Source of the DNA: Sequoia sempervirens
Taxonomy: Eukaryota > Streptophyta > Pinopsida > Cupressales > Cupressaceae
Direction of reading: 5' to 3'
Assembly: GCA_007258455.2 (NCBI GenBank)
Contig: VDFB02000001.1
Location: 12,132,754 to 12,196,753 of the forward strand
Length of the DNA: 64,000 nt
Positions 35,261-46,760 of this stretch are shown here, piece by piece. The notes below the pieces were generated by a model. The model worked only from the letters and a program-made list of their open reading frames with translations. It searched no databases and had not been told where the DNA came from. Position 1 is the stretch's first letter. Each line of letters starts with the position of its first letter. Position numbers and translations under genes: made by a program.

Positions 35261-36406
35261 TTTAATAGAATGCATCATTAGAATTTGTGCTTCCCCATTA
35301 CTTTTCTTCATCCTTCACATGCATTGGATCGAATTACATTGGAGATCCCAGTCCGACCTGGATGAGTCCCAAGCATTTAATGTTATTTCATGTTATTCTA
35401 GAACTTCTTGGGCCGACTTGTTTATGGCCGATTATTATTGTAAACCCTAATCAGGCCGACATATCTTGGGGGGTTTCTATAAGTATGGCATTTTCCCTCA
35501 TTTTTAAGGGCTAGATAGTTTTTCTTTGGAGCAAATTAAGCAGTATAGCAAGAGCTAGAATTAGGATTTAGTCTTATTTTCAAGCAAGCAAGTGTTGTAA
35601 CAGAATACTAGAATTGTTGCTACTTTGGGTAATTTAATGCAAGTGAAGACATTGTGATTTGGCGCCTTATTTGTATTGAATTTTATCTGGCATGGTTCTA
35701 GTGATTCTATCTTTGGAATTGCTTAAGTTCATTTGATAAATGTTCTAGGTTTAATTTTAGATGATTTGATAATGTTTATGGTTTGATACTTGAGGTGTTG
35801 TAGCAATCCTTGGTCCATACTTTTTGCAACTAGTTGATTTTTGGTTGCTTTGCAAAGTTAGCCTGGACTTTTATATTCATTGTGCTTAGTTCAATTGTGA
35901 TTATTTGTTCATTGCAACTGCAATAGGATTTTTTTGGATGAATGTTCATGATCTAAAAATCTTTAATGCCTTAGAATATTGCACTATTTTTGTAAGATTG
36001 CAGATTTATCTGGGTCAAGTAGAAATTACTTTCTAAGGGATTGGTCCATTTCAGGTGTTTGTCATTTGCATTGTCAATTTTAGAGTTAGTGTTAGATTTA
36101 AGAATCTCTCTAAAACCCTTATCTCTTTTGCTGATTATTTTGAATCTGAGTTAGATTTAGGATTGAAAGTATCACCATATTGCTAGATCTGATAAATTTA
36201 AGGATTCGGTATTTGCTTGTAGTAAGCTCCCTTTGTGATTACCAACATTTTCACATCTATCACTGAGTTGTTTATGCATTGTCAAAACCTGACATTAGAG
36301 ACCTTGGGGTTATCTCTTGAGGCTTGCTGATAGAGATTTACCTTTCAAGAGAGATAGGATATTATATTCTGTTTGAGTTGATGCTGTGTAGAAAACACCA
36401 TCAACA
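35261..36406 (+). repeat. Candidate 3' LTR of D
   Basis: About 1.15 kb between the polypurine tract and the CA end. It has a TATA candidate CTATAAGTA at 35478-35486. Its last 120 bp resemble in layout the end of E2's LTR (CCTTGGG.., CTTTCAAGAGA.., ..GAAAA.ACC.TCA). No partner was found at the left end of D. Confidence 0.5.
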
Positions 36407-36411
36407 GATCG

Positions 36412-37130
36412 GAGACAATAAATTCTAAAAGCTTGTCGACATCCATGCCAAAGACACACTTAAGAGGATTTAGTCTAATCTTATAGATTTGAATCCTTTC
36501 AAAGATAAGACAAAGATTCTCAACGTGATCTTGACAATTTGTAGACTTAGCCAAGATGTCATCAACGTAATCTTTCACTTGATCTTGTGAATGAAGTTAT
36601 GAAAGATAAGAGTCATCGATCATTGGTAATTTGCTCCAACATTATTTTTCAAACAACATGACTACATAACAAAAGGTACCCCAAGGGGTAGTGAAGGTTG
36701 TCTTATACTAGTCTTTCAGGTTAATATGAATCTAATTATAGCATGAGAATCCATCCATGAAGGATAACAAGGCATGGCCTACGGTCAAGTTCACAATCAT
36801 ATTGATATTGGGTAGCAAAAAATCATCTTTAAGATAAGCCTTATTAATATAATGAAAATCAATACAAATAAGAATATAGCCATCAGATTCACTAACGATG
36901 ATGATATTCAATATCTAAGGTGACTAGTCAATAGGACAGATAAAACAAGATCTTAAAAGATTTTTTATCTCATTCTTGACTAATAAAGCAACATTGGGAT
37001 TCATTTTGTGGAGCTTTTGTTTAACAAGCTTGGCATCAAGACATAGAACGATATTATGAACCACCACAAATTCATTAATAATGGTTATTTCCTCATATGA
37101 CCAAGAAAATATATTAGGGTGAGATTGCAA
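36412..37130 (-). pseudogene. Element C reverse transcriptase, N-terminal and palm part
   Basis: Reads leftwards from the fingers region (37130-36924: PNIFSWSYEEITIINEFVV, then HKMNPNVALLVKNEIKNLL) to the catalytic box at about 36570 (KDYVDDILAKS, a YVDD variant) and LNPLKCVFGMDVDKLLEFIVS. Stops and shifts lie between 36600 and 36900. It is cut by D directly after the last block. Confidence 0.88.
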
Positions 37131-37364
37131 TAAGTCACCATGTTGTTTAGATTCTTCTAAAGAGAGGCATTTTCCAATAATGGATTTCTCAAAAGATTTG
37201 AGATCTATGAGAACATCACAAGTATCCCCTTCAAGGAGACTACTCTAATCTTCAGGGTGAGGTATACAAACATTATCATTCACATTAGATAGAGGATCCT
37301 TCTCATCAGAACACATAGTGGATTCTCCAAAATATGCTTGTCTATTCAAGAAATATGGGAATCG

Positions 37365-38250
37365 TCATTTATGGTGATAAGAAGGTAAGTTATAATAGAA
37401 ACCTAAGAATTCTTCCAGAGCTTCTTCTGAAGAGAAAACATATAGAGGGACTTCTTTAGAGTCTACCTTGCTTTCAATATATTCAATATGAACTAGCTTA
37501 AGAGGATGAGATTCGGTGGAGACCATGTTGACATTCAACCAAGGTTTCACCTTATATTTTGTGGGGTGATATCCAAGTCCAATATTAAAGTCACGTGGGT
37601 CCACCTCTAAGGGGACTTTAATATCGTATTTGTTACAACCACAACCTTTACCTCCATAACTGAGTTTACAAAATATAATGAATCCTAGTTCATAACATGA
37701 TTGCAATTCTTGAGTGGGAGGAGGATTACTGTAAAGAGCGTACTCCATAATATAAGTATCACCTCTCTTTACATATGCATATTCATCCTTTTTGGCAAAA
37801 GAAAATGAATTTTTTTGAATTTCTAGGTGGATAGGATCTACTTTGTACTCTTTAATATAGGATTTGGTAAAGTTCAAGGATCCCCAACCATCACCAAGAC
37901 ATGCATTCAGTTTAGGAGAAGAAGTGACAGGGATAGATTTAGGACTCTCTGCTTTGAGGGGATTTTCTTTCGAGACATCTATCTCAAGAGTATCCTTTGT
38001 GACAGTTATTGATGGAGTATATGTCAACACATTATAAGATAACAATGGGATACAATTTTTTAGAGTAGGTGCAACCAAATTTTTACTAGTAACTACCATT
38101 TCACATGTGTATAGTACTAGGGTTAACCTTGATTGTAATCACCTCATTATTAGCAACAAATTTCACATAACAATGTAAGGTAAAAGTAACCACTCCTAAA
38201 GAATGAATCCATGGTCTTCCCAAGAGAATATTATATGGTAGTGGTCTTGG
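37365..38250 (-). pseudogene. Element C protease end and protease-RT spacer
   Basis: 38101-38250 codes the C-terminal half of the protease (PLPYNILLGRPWIHSLGVV). After a TGA-type break a 244-codon open stretch (37365-38099) follows. It is a long spacer with GLGYHPTKYKVKPW, which resembles the G-patch-like segment often seen before RT in Tat elements. The function of the spacer is unknown. Confidence 0.75.
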
Positions 38251-38260
38251 CATAACATAT
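38251..38260. repeat. 10 bp target-site duplication of foldback element (left copy)
   Basis: CATAACATAT, identical to 38587-38596. Removing the insert and one copy restores the protease frame of element C. Confidence 0.9.
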
Positions 38261-38586
38261 GATTGTAGGACATAATAACCCAACCAAAATAACCATGGAT
38301 AGAGTAACTTGGTCACAATAACCCAAGGACAAAATAACCCAAGGTCATAATAACCCAAGCCAAAATAACTCGTGATCAGAATAACCCATGGATAAAATAT
38401 CCTCGTAAGAATATAGAGAAACAAAAACAAAATTTATAAATTACATGCATGTTGACCATGGGTTATTTTGACCACGGGTTATTCTATTCATGGGTGATTA
38501 TGGCCCTAGGTTATTTTGTCCTTGGGTTATTATGACGGGGTTATTGTGTCCAGGGTTATTTTGGTCAGGTTATTACGTTTGGATAC
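38261..38586. mobile_element. 326 bp foldback element with tandem-repeat arms
   Basis: Two inverted arms of about 125-130 bp flank a loop of about 55 bp (38401-38452). Each arm is 8-9 degenerate copies of a 14-16 bp unit of the form AATAACCCAAGGACAA; the right arm carries the reverse complement. Copy order is mirrored: for example, the fourth unit from the outside is AATAACCCAAGGACAA in both arms. The outer 21 bp pair at 19 positions. A 10 bp duplication would fit a Mutator-like (9-11 bp) mechanism. There is no ORF of its own. It is inserted in C's protease. Confidence 0.85.
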
Positions 38587-38596
38587 CATAACATAT

Positions 38597-39125
38597 ACTA
38601 GGTTGGGTATGGTAATAGGTCCTAACCTAAGGGGCAAGATCATTGTGCCTATGGCTTGTCGACCGACATTATCAAATCCATTAATATACAAAGAGGAAGC
38701 AACAAGGGAGGTTCAACCAACTTTAATTTTAGGTAACAATTCAATGCTACATACATTGAGTGTTGAACCAATATCAACTAGAGCATGGATAATGCCAATA
38801 TTATTGATATAAATCATTATCATCAAAGGATCTACTTACTTTTATACTTTTGAAGCCAGGAGTTCATGTAGATAGAATATAATATTCGGTTAATCCACAT
38901 AGATATGATCTATCAACACATTAACATCTCTAGGCCTAGTAGAATAAGGCAAGGGGATATTTTGCATGGCTTCATGAAGCATACCTTGGTAATTCAAAGC
39001 AATTTGAAGAAAATCCCAAAGTAAGATCTTGTGAGAGTAACACAAAGTTGCTCGACAAGATCATACTCACTAGATGGCTTAGATATAGTTCTAGGTGCTT
39101 GAGGAAGGCTTGGTTGAGAAGGTTG
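38597..39125 (-). pseudogene. Element C protease, N-terminal part
   Basis: From about 39110 leftwards: a Pro-rich entry, PRTISKPSSEYDLVEQL, then the active site ALVDIGSTLNVCSIELLPK near 38790, with Asp-Ile-Gly instead of Asp-Ser/Gly-Gly. It continues to LRLGPITIPNLVYVM, where the foldback element is inserted. 39121-39125 is the left TSD copy of E4. Confidence 0.8.
39121..39125. repeat. Target-site duplication of E4 (left copy, one mismatch)
   Basis: GGTTG here, TGTTG at 54445-54449. Element C's frame resumes across the junction. Confidence 0.8.
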
Positions 39126-42100
39126 TGTTACCTATTTTAGCTACTAGCTCAAATAGGTAAAGCTAAAATGATATCAAATGAAAAGACAAGTAAATTTTAA
39201 TTTTCTACTACCTTACATTCATCTGCATAAAAGAAATAGAAGACTATTCTATCATACTGCATTTATATAGATGCAAATAACATAGAAGAAATATTGCACG
39301 AATCTTTTCAAAAGATAGTCTTTATTGATTGTATAAATGTATAATTTCTCACACAATCCATGAGATTAACTTGTTTAACACAAATGAAAGAAATGATTAT
39401 ACATTTATAGATATTAATAGAAAGGAATGCACATATGAGGAAGGGTGAATCGTCATTTCTTGAATGACGGGTCTTCAATTGAGTTATCCTGCATCTTTGT
39501 TAGTCTATCACTTGTCTTGCAACCAACTTCAACCTCCTTACTGCTCCTAGTTGCTTGCACCTGAGAAAAGGAGTGTTGTTAGAGCAATGAAAAGTCACTA
39601 ATCCATACATGCACATACCTCTATAAACATACAAGCTGACCCTCATTTGCATTAAACAATTTTCATATCATGTCTAGGAAAAAAAGAATGATCAAACACA
39701 TCTGCCATATGCATATATTTCTAACATGTTTGCGCTATGTGCAGATATAGGAAAATTAATGTTGTTGTTTAGTTTCATCAATTTACAACATGTGGGTTAA
39801 AATGTGTCTCCCACAAGGGTTGAGCCCAACATGTTGAGTTTATCAAATAATGAGTTCATTCGAGCTTATTTAAGAGGGAAATGCAACATTAAAAGTCATC
39901 ATATCAACATGATCATGGAATGATAGTGAACATGCATACATATTAAGTTCACAAAGTATTTCTTCAAGGAGCAACTACAGAAGCAATGTAGTGCAACAAT
40001 GATTCATTCATGTAAAAGTCATTTTTTTTTGTTTCACAAGTGTTCTGTAAGTATTCAAAGAGAATAGTGATCACGATGGTCATTAAATAGTCACATGTAG
40101 GCTTAAAACTCAAAATTAAAATATATGCTACAGGATTGTTATGATGGTAATGATATTACTATCAATGCAAGATACATGAGTGATATTTGGTAGTTCTTAT
40201 AGTTGATTAAGAAGAGATAGAAGATTATGAATAAACAGTCATAACTCTTGAACAATGCCTCACCAGAAGTAGTGGAACAACAAGCAAAATCTTCGAAAGT
40301 AGTAAGTGCCTTTGTATCATGGAAGGAAATATACAGCCATTAAAAGCAAATCTCTCTATGTACTATACAAGATACTCTATATTTTGCAAGCAAAAAGAGT
40401 AATATATAAAGGGAAACCAGGTTTCTAAGAAAATGCCATGAAGTGCTTGCAAATGCCTAGAAAGTTTTAGGAGGAGACCATATTGTTTATGATACTTGTA
40501 CACCCATTTAGGTTTTTTAAGTTTTGAGCCTACAATAGAGATTTTCAGGGGTCGGTCATTGATGAAATGGTGTCAAATTTCAGTAGAGGGATATGGCCGC
40601 AATGTGAATTATACAAATACTTCATTTTTTCTACAAAAGATGGAGGTAATTGCAACTACAGGAGAATACATTATTCTTTTTATGCATCAAAGCTATCTGG
40701 GTTTTCCAAAAAAAGAGCAAGATACAAAGAGAAAGGGTTTTCAAGTCATTACAAATCTAGAAAGACAAGATGCTTGAGCAAATATGGTCGCACCTTGTAG
40801 GTATCTTCTTCTCAAAATACAAACAAACCAATTTGAGGGTTTTTTTCTATCAAATACAGAGAAAATATTCGGTCTTATTGGCTAATGAAAAGCAATCTAC
40901 AAAAGAAACAAATATAAATATTTGAGCTTTTGTTTTGTTTCAAGAACATGAATGAAATACCTACCCAGCTGGTGTCTTTTTTGTTCTCCAAAATATCTAG
41001 TTAAAGATGCTCTCTCTAGGCTCGAAAAGCATTTTCCATGGCATCTAGACAGAAGAGAAAGTAATAGAAAGTAAAACAAATGAAAAAATGCATTAGAATA
41101 ACTACAGGAGCCACAACTTGAGTGGCCTGAAATCCTTTAAAAATGAGCTTTTCATTAATTTTTTGTTTCAAAAAATGGTTTACCTACATTGTATGAAGAA
41201 ATTATACAACGAAATGCACTAGAAAAGGTCTTTGTTGCTTGCAAGTCTGCAATGAAATCTGTAACAAAGCTCCACAAATCCCCATGGGGGCGTTCTCTCA
41301 AGAGCAGCAAAAAGAAATGGAAATGGAAAATGAATTATTTTCCATTCATTTTAGGTTTTGATAACCCTAAAGGAAGCCGATATAGTAAAGGCATTTTGCC
41401 TTTATTTTATTTTAAAACTTTAGTCACTTATGTTTATGTCATGGCATTTCATATGCCTTGTAATTCTTTTGAATATTTCATAACACTTAGTCAATAAGCC
41501 TTTTGTATTTGGCTTTTTATTTTGCATTTAAAATTCAAAATTGTATAACTTTATTTAAGTGATGAAATATAAATCACTTTAAATAAAATTTATTTATGAA
41601 TGCAAAGTAAAGATGTCTTCTGATGCAATTTTTAAGTGATGGACTAAGGAAGAGTTAAATGAAGCAATGATGCTTTTACTTACATCTTGGAAGCGGTTGA
41701 AGAAATTGGCCAACATGTGGAGCAAAAATTGGAGTTTTGGTCACTTAATTGAGAGTTCAATTTTAGTTAAGAGTCCAAATGGGTGGAGTATCAATCAAGG
41801 AGAATTTTGAGGCACTTAACTCATTGTTTCTTGCAGTTACAGCCCTATTTTTGAGGGATTTTCAGTTATGCACGACCCTTTGGGTTGTTTTCAAATTTAG
41901 AACTCCTTATGCATATTTTGAGTTTCTTTCAGTCAAATCCCTAATTTGAGGGAGAGGTTGGAGTTTGACAACTTGTATAAGTATTTTTCTCCTCTCATTC
42001 TCTCTTTAGTTCTTGCTAATTCATCTTTTTCTACAACATTGCAACACCTTTTTGAGAGTAATATGAAGCAGTTTTCCTTTTCATTTTTCTGAAACTGTGT

Positions 42101-42599
42101 ACTTAGTGATTGATGCAATTTTATGTGATATCTTTTTCTTTATAATTGCATCTCATAGTGGTACCTTTATGTAGAGTTACACATATATTTGCAGGTTATA
42201 AGTTGTGCCAATAATATAATCAGTCTTAATTTGTCAAAAAAATATTTTTTCTCCGACTAGGATAGTGAGTATTTAGCCTTCTTATAAATTGTTAATACAA
42301 AGTTTATGAGTTTTGAGTTGTGCAAAAATAAGCTTTTGTTACTGGTTTTCTATTTTTTCCATTTGAGTAGAGTTCATAGATTTTTTTTGGTACATCACCT
42401 TTAGGACTAGATTTCATGTACATGTTTTTTCCTCCTTACTCTTTTCTCTGCAAAGTCATTAGTAAGACCAATTTAGGTGAGGTATCAAGGGGATCCAACC
42501 CTTTCTCTGCAGGTCCATTCTCACTACAAGTTACCCACATCCTAGGAATGTTCCCATGTGTCACAAACTTGTTGAGTTGATAGCTTAGCAAAGGGTGCA
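39126..42599 (+). repeat. E4 5' LTR
   Basis: 3474 bp, pairing with 49085-51207 plus 53016-54444. The right LTR has about 65 bp near 53820-53885 that are missing here. Short ORFs inside are not conserved as genes. Confidence 0.92.
40403..40410 (+). promoter_or_regulatory. TATA box of E4 LTR
   Basis: TATATAAA followed by GGGAAACCAGG, identical in the right LTR at 50360-50367. The position, about 1.3 kb into the LTR on the element's strand, fits a U3 promoter. Confidence 0.6.
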
Positions 42600-42620
42600 A
42601 GTTTTAGTGACAAAATTTTT

Positions 42621-42638
42621 TGGCACGCTTGGTGGGAC
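42621..42638 (+). promoter_or_regulatory. E4 primer binding site candidate
   Basis: TGGCACGCTTGGTGGGAC preceded by TTTTT, 21 bp after the LTR. It resembles the TGGCGCC...-type site after T-runs in plant Tat/Athila elements, with CpG decay. The exact tRNA is uncertain. Confidence 0.6.
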
Positions 42639-42782
42639 TGAGAACTATTTTTCAGTCTTAAATCAAAAGTTTCACACTGTTTTTTGGTGTGTGTAGCAAT
42701 AGTTACAATCTTCAAGAGACATTTTCTTAGCATACTTGGAAACTCCAATCTTTGGTTTAGTAAAATCAGTGCATTTCATCTT

Positions 42783-44340
42783 ATGAAAACAATACAGACC
42801 AGAAGTAGCTCTTCTTCTTTTGAGTATTTGCAATTATCCCCACCCAGAAGAAACGGGAGAGAAATTCAAAAGCCTCAAAAGACCATTGTTTATTCAAGAA
42901 GAACTAAGTCTACTCCTTTTGTGAGAAGCCATACTGCTGCCCCAATTTTTACTATTATAGGAATCCCAGTTACAATGATTCCAGTAGTTAGAAATCAACC
43001 TTTTGTTGCTTTCAACCAAGGCGTCCTATGAATTTAACTCAACATGATGTCATTCTTGTGGCTACTTTGAGGAGTCTGCCATATTTTCATGGTGAAGATT
43101 AGACTACTCCAACTAAGCATATAAAAGATGTTGCAAACCTATGTGTTGTCCATCACGTGATAGAGGATAATGTTGCACTCAAGTTGTTGGAAGCATCATT
43201 CAAAGGAAAGGCTCTACAATGGTTTAGAGGTCTACCCATCAATTCCATAGCCAAATGGGATGACTTGGGTGACTAGTTGTGTAGTTTCTTTGAAGACAAA
43301 TTAGGCCATTTTTCATTGATGGAGCAGTTGTCTGCAATCAAGAGGGCCCCTTGCGAAGTCATGTCAAACTTCAATCACCATTTTCAAAAAACATGGGATA
43401 GAATTCCATAGACGGTAAGACCCACTGTTGATCATGCATTTTTATATTATTTAAGGGCTTTAAATAGCAACATTTCAGTTATGATTAAATCTATGGGAGG
43501 GGATTCACTTCCAATTGCTTATGTTGTAGCTATTAGAGCTGAGAACAACCTTATACAGGCTAGTAAAATTGCTCCAAGGCCACCCATGCCAATATAGCCT
43601 ACAATTCAACCACCAATACCAATGTAATTACCTCCTTTAGTTGTTATTCCAACTGCACTAGCATTTCCAGCACCTGATACCCAACTCAATAGTCAAGAAA
43701 ATACATCCCCAGCTAAGTCTCATGAATTTGAAGAAATTAAGGGCCTAGTACAGACCTTTGGCAATGAGATAGAAAATTTAAAAAAGTAGCAAAATCAAAA
43801 TTTTAGGCCTTATCACCCCCCATTTCAATCTAATTACCAGCAAAATTAGTCTAGCAGACCACCTCATCAACCTTATAATCAAGGCCAAAGACCCGCTCCT
43901 AACTCAAGGCCTTATCAAACTTACAATTCCAATACCACTAACACCTCTAAGGAGCTTGTGTCTATCTAGAACAATTTAGCACGTGATTATTAGTGGTGTT
44001 TTCCATGTGGTTAGCCCCATAATCAAAGTACCTGTGTAAATGGGTTGGTTAATCAAGCCTTGATGGTTCAAAATAGTCCAGCAGTGCAGTCTAATGTGCC
44101 TGTGGAAGCTCCTATCTAGTAGCAAGAGGAACAAACAAATGAGTCAACATTCCTGAATTGGAAAGGAGAAGAATTTTGTGGTATGAACCAAATTGGTTCT
44201 TCAATTGCAGCCAACACACACAGTAAAAAGAGAGCAATAGATGAAGTCCAACAGTTTGATAAAGTTCAAACTTAGTTGAATCAAGTACCAAACATGAATC
44301 AGAGTGCTTTTGGCCCATCAAATGCTAAGAATGTTTGAAT
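42783..44340 (+). pseudogene. E4 gag, broken by many TAG stops
   Basis: Start ATG at 42783 (MKTIQTRSSSSSFEYLQ). A one-base deletion near 43022 shifts the frame. It then stays open in register to the protease except for about 15 stops, 13 of them TAG. The capsid core includes ALKLLEASFKGKALQWFRGLP (about 43175-43240). A Pro/Gln/Asn-rich tail follows. The zinc knuckle near 43990-44045 reads WCFPCG, then a TAG, then PHNQSTC, that is C-x2-C-x3/4-H-x4-C apart from the stop. Confidence 0.88.
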
Positions 44341-44459
44341 TCTACCAAGAGGACAGCCTTTGGTAGCCAAGGAGAGGTCCAATTCATCAATTTAGACAAC
44401 TTCTATTAAAGGTGATGTTGCTGCCCCTAAAGGCCAAGTTAAGCCAACTACATCTTCTT

Positions 44460-45043
44460 TTAATAGTCTTGAGCATATGAAGAAAAAAAATGTAAGTACA
44501 TCTATATGGGATTCCTTGAGTATCCCTGCCCAAAAAGACCTGCTCAAATTAGCTTTATCAAGTTTGAGTATATCTGATGAGCCTAGTATAGAAAAAGCAA
44601 AGGTGGTGCTAACTAATACTACTATCAATGACAAAGAACAACAAGCAATTAAAGCCAAACCACCTCCTTTTTATGTGTCTTTGATTATATGAGATCATCT
44701 ACTTCACAACTGTATGATTGACTTAGGGGCTAGTAGTTCAGTAATGCCCAAACAGATTGTTGATAACTTGGGAATTGAGTATGAGCCACTTGAAAAAGGG
44801 GTAGTGCAATTAGATGGTACTATTGTTAATATAGTAGGGGTCATTAAATGTCTAAGCTTAAGCTTACATGCTTGCCCAAACTTTTCAATACCACAAGATA
44901 TCTATGCCATTGAGTTGCCTCCCTTTTTTGCTATTTGTTTATCCAGGGATTTCATAGCCAAGATAGGTGGTTACCTATCCTCTGATTGGTCTCATATGAT
45001 GTTTAGAACCAGGTATGGCACTACAGTAACTATAAAATTATAA
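44460..45043 (+). pseudogene. E4 aspartic protease
   Basis: Continues the gag frame. A helical region (44477-44660), then a TGA, then the active-site loop CMIDLGASSSVMPKQIVD near 44715, where the Ser of Asp-Ser-Gly is replaced by Leu. It ends with PPFFAICLSRDFIAKIGGYLSSDW, the same C-terminal block as in E2. It would be inactive. Confidence 0.87.
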
Positions 45044-45201
45044 CCCATAGCCAAAGATCATATTGAACCTTGCAACGCACCCCTATTAATGCCAATTTGT
45101 TTACAAGTGAACAAGAGAAGTAGCCCATTGTTCAAGAGGGTAATACTCAAACTGGAGGTATACCAAATGTCCTCCCTAATGAGTGGGAAGCTCAGAATCA
45201 T

Positions 45202-45735
45202 GTGATTGGTACATGTGAGCAGCTAGAAGAAGTTGATTTTGGTATTTATATGATGCATGAGACTAACTCTTTTATGCCTAATATTGAGAAAGACACAGAG
45301 CAACATGGTAAACATCAAGATAATGAGGTGTGGGAGCTATATTTTGATGGCTCAAGGAGTAGAGTTGGTGTTGGTGGTGGGTGCATGCTTGTCTCTCCAA
45401 AAGGTGAGAAGTAGTATTCAACATTCAAATTATGTTTCAGTTGTACTAACAATGTTGTTGAATATGAAGCTCTTACCCAAGGCTTGGAATGGGCAAGACA
45501 AAAGGGTATAAGTTGCTTGAAATTTTATGGGGATAGCGAATTGGTTGTTAATCAGGTGAGAAAACTTAATGTTACAAAGAATGATTTACTTAAGTCTTAC
45601 AAGCATAGAGTATGGGACCTCTTGGAGGGATTTGATGCATTTAATTTGATTTCTATACCTAGAAATCAAAATAAACATGTTGATAGGCTGGCAATAGTAG
45701 GAGCTGAATATGATATTCCAAAAGAGATTAGCAGT
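45202..45735 (+). pseudogene. E4 second (archaeal-type) RNase H, upstream of RT
   Basis: Reached after a frameshift near 45180. Motifs: ELYFDGSRSRVGVGGGCML (Asp), a TAG at 45412, NNVVEYEALTQGLEWA (Glu), LKFYGDSELVVNQV (Asp), then RVWDLLEGFDAFNLISIPRN and KHVDRLAIVGAE (last Asp). All metal-binding acidic residues are present; one TAG is the only lesion inside the domain. It lies between protease and RT, as in E2. Confidence 0.9.
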
Positions 45736-46005
45736 GGTAAAGATAATCAACATATTAAGATTGTTGTTAGGCCTACTGTACCTAATAATAATATACACTG
45801 GAAAGTGTTTGAAAGTGACCAGCAGATTGTGAACTTCTTAAGGGAAGAAGATGAGTTCTTGCATGCTAACCAAGAGAAGTTACAACACCAGTACAGTGAC
45901 CAAATCATTCAGCTCAAAAATAATAAGATGCCAAAGGGCTTGGTCACCCTAGAGTCTATTTTCAATACTGATGATGAAGCTAGAAAACCCGATGCCAGTA
46001 TATAA
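45736..46005 (+). pseudogene. E4 linker between second RNase H and RT
   Basis: About 90 open codons in the RNase H frame, ended by a TAA at 46003. It shares the LKNNKMPKGLVTLESIF block with E2. Charged; no recognised fold. Confidence 0.75.
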
Positions 46006-46760
46006 GTTCAGCAAGATCACTATGAAGAAGTTGAGGTCTTCAAGGGGAAGCTTCTTAAACTAGGAAAGGTATGTATAGCAGAAGAAAAGCATGTATTTAT
46101 TCAACTTTGTCAAGAATTTAATGATATATTTGCATGGGAATATAGTGGTTTAAAGGGTTTTGATCCCCAACTTGCTCAGCATACCATTGAACTCGAGCCT
46201 AATGTCAAACCTGTAAGGAAGAAACAGAGGCCTTTGAATAATAATTTAGAACCTCTTATGAAGAAAGAACTGAATAAATTGAGTGAAAGTAGTATTATCT
46301 TTCCCATTAAGCATACCTCATGGGTTTCCAACCTTGTGCCCGTAAGGAAGAAAAATGGAGAGATAAGACTATGTGTAGATTTTCATGACTTGAATAGAGC
46401 TTCCTTGAAAGACTGTCATCCTTTGCCTTCCATGGAACAAATACTTCAAGTAGTCTCAGGATCAAGGAGGTTTTCCTTACTAGATGGTTATTCTAGTTAC
46501 AATCAGATATTAGTAAAAGAGGAAGACCAATATAAAATATCCTTCACCACAAAATGGGGGACTATGGCCTACAAGAGAATGCCCTTCAGTTTATCTTATG
46601 CTGGGGAAACCTTTCATAAAGTCATGGATATGGCCTTTCAAGGCTTAATGTACAAGATTGTCTTATTCTACCTTGATGACATTACTATTTTTTCCAAAGA
46701 GGCTAAGGATCATTTAAATCACTTGAGGTAGATTTTTGAGAAATGCAAAGTTTGGGATAT
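46006..46760 (+). pseudogene. E4 reverse transcriptase
   Basis: Pre-RT segment (FNDIFAWEYSGLKGFDPQ), then a 165-codon open stretch from 46234: VSNLVPVRKKNGEIRLCVDF, FSLLDGYSSYNQILV with the first catalytic Asp, TKWGTMAYKRMPFSLSYAGETF, and VLFYLDDITIFSKEA with YLDD near 46670. A TAG at 46729 and a frameshift soon after end the open part. The catalytic residues are intact. Confidence 0.92.

Larger units (their letters stand above)
29949..36406 (+). mobile_element. D: non-autonomous element with one large unknown ORF
   Basis: 6.46 kb inserted in element C's RT. It begins TGTTGTGCAG and ends CATCAACA, so TGTTG/CAACA are inverted ends, with a 4/5 matching 5 bp duplication. Contents: a 1.7 kb leader, a decayed ORF of roughly 1190 codons, a polypurine tract, and 1.15 kb with an LTR-like layout at the right. 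A matching left LTR was not found by eye, so the element may be chimeric, or its left LTR may be replaced or too diverged. It has no RT, protease or integrase and would depend on another element's enzymes. Confidence 0.75.

Noticed and set aside
29945..36402. D as a DNA transposon with exact 10 bp terminal inverted repeats TGATGGTGTT/AACACCATCA
   Set aside because: With those ends no target duplication fits and C's frame is not restored cleanly. Ends at 29949 and 36406 give TG...CA, a 4/5 TSD and an in-frame junction.
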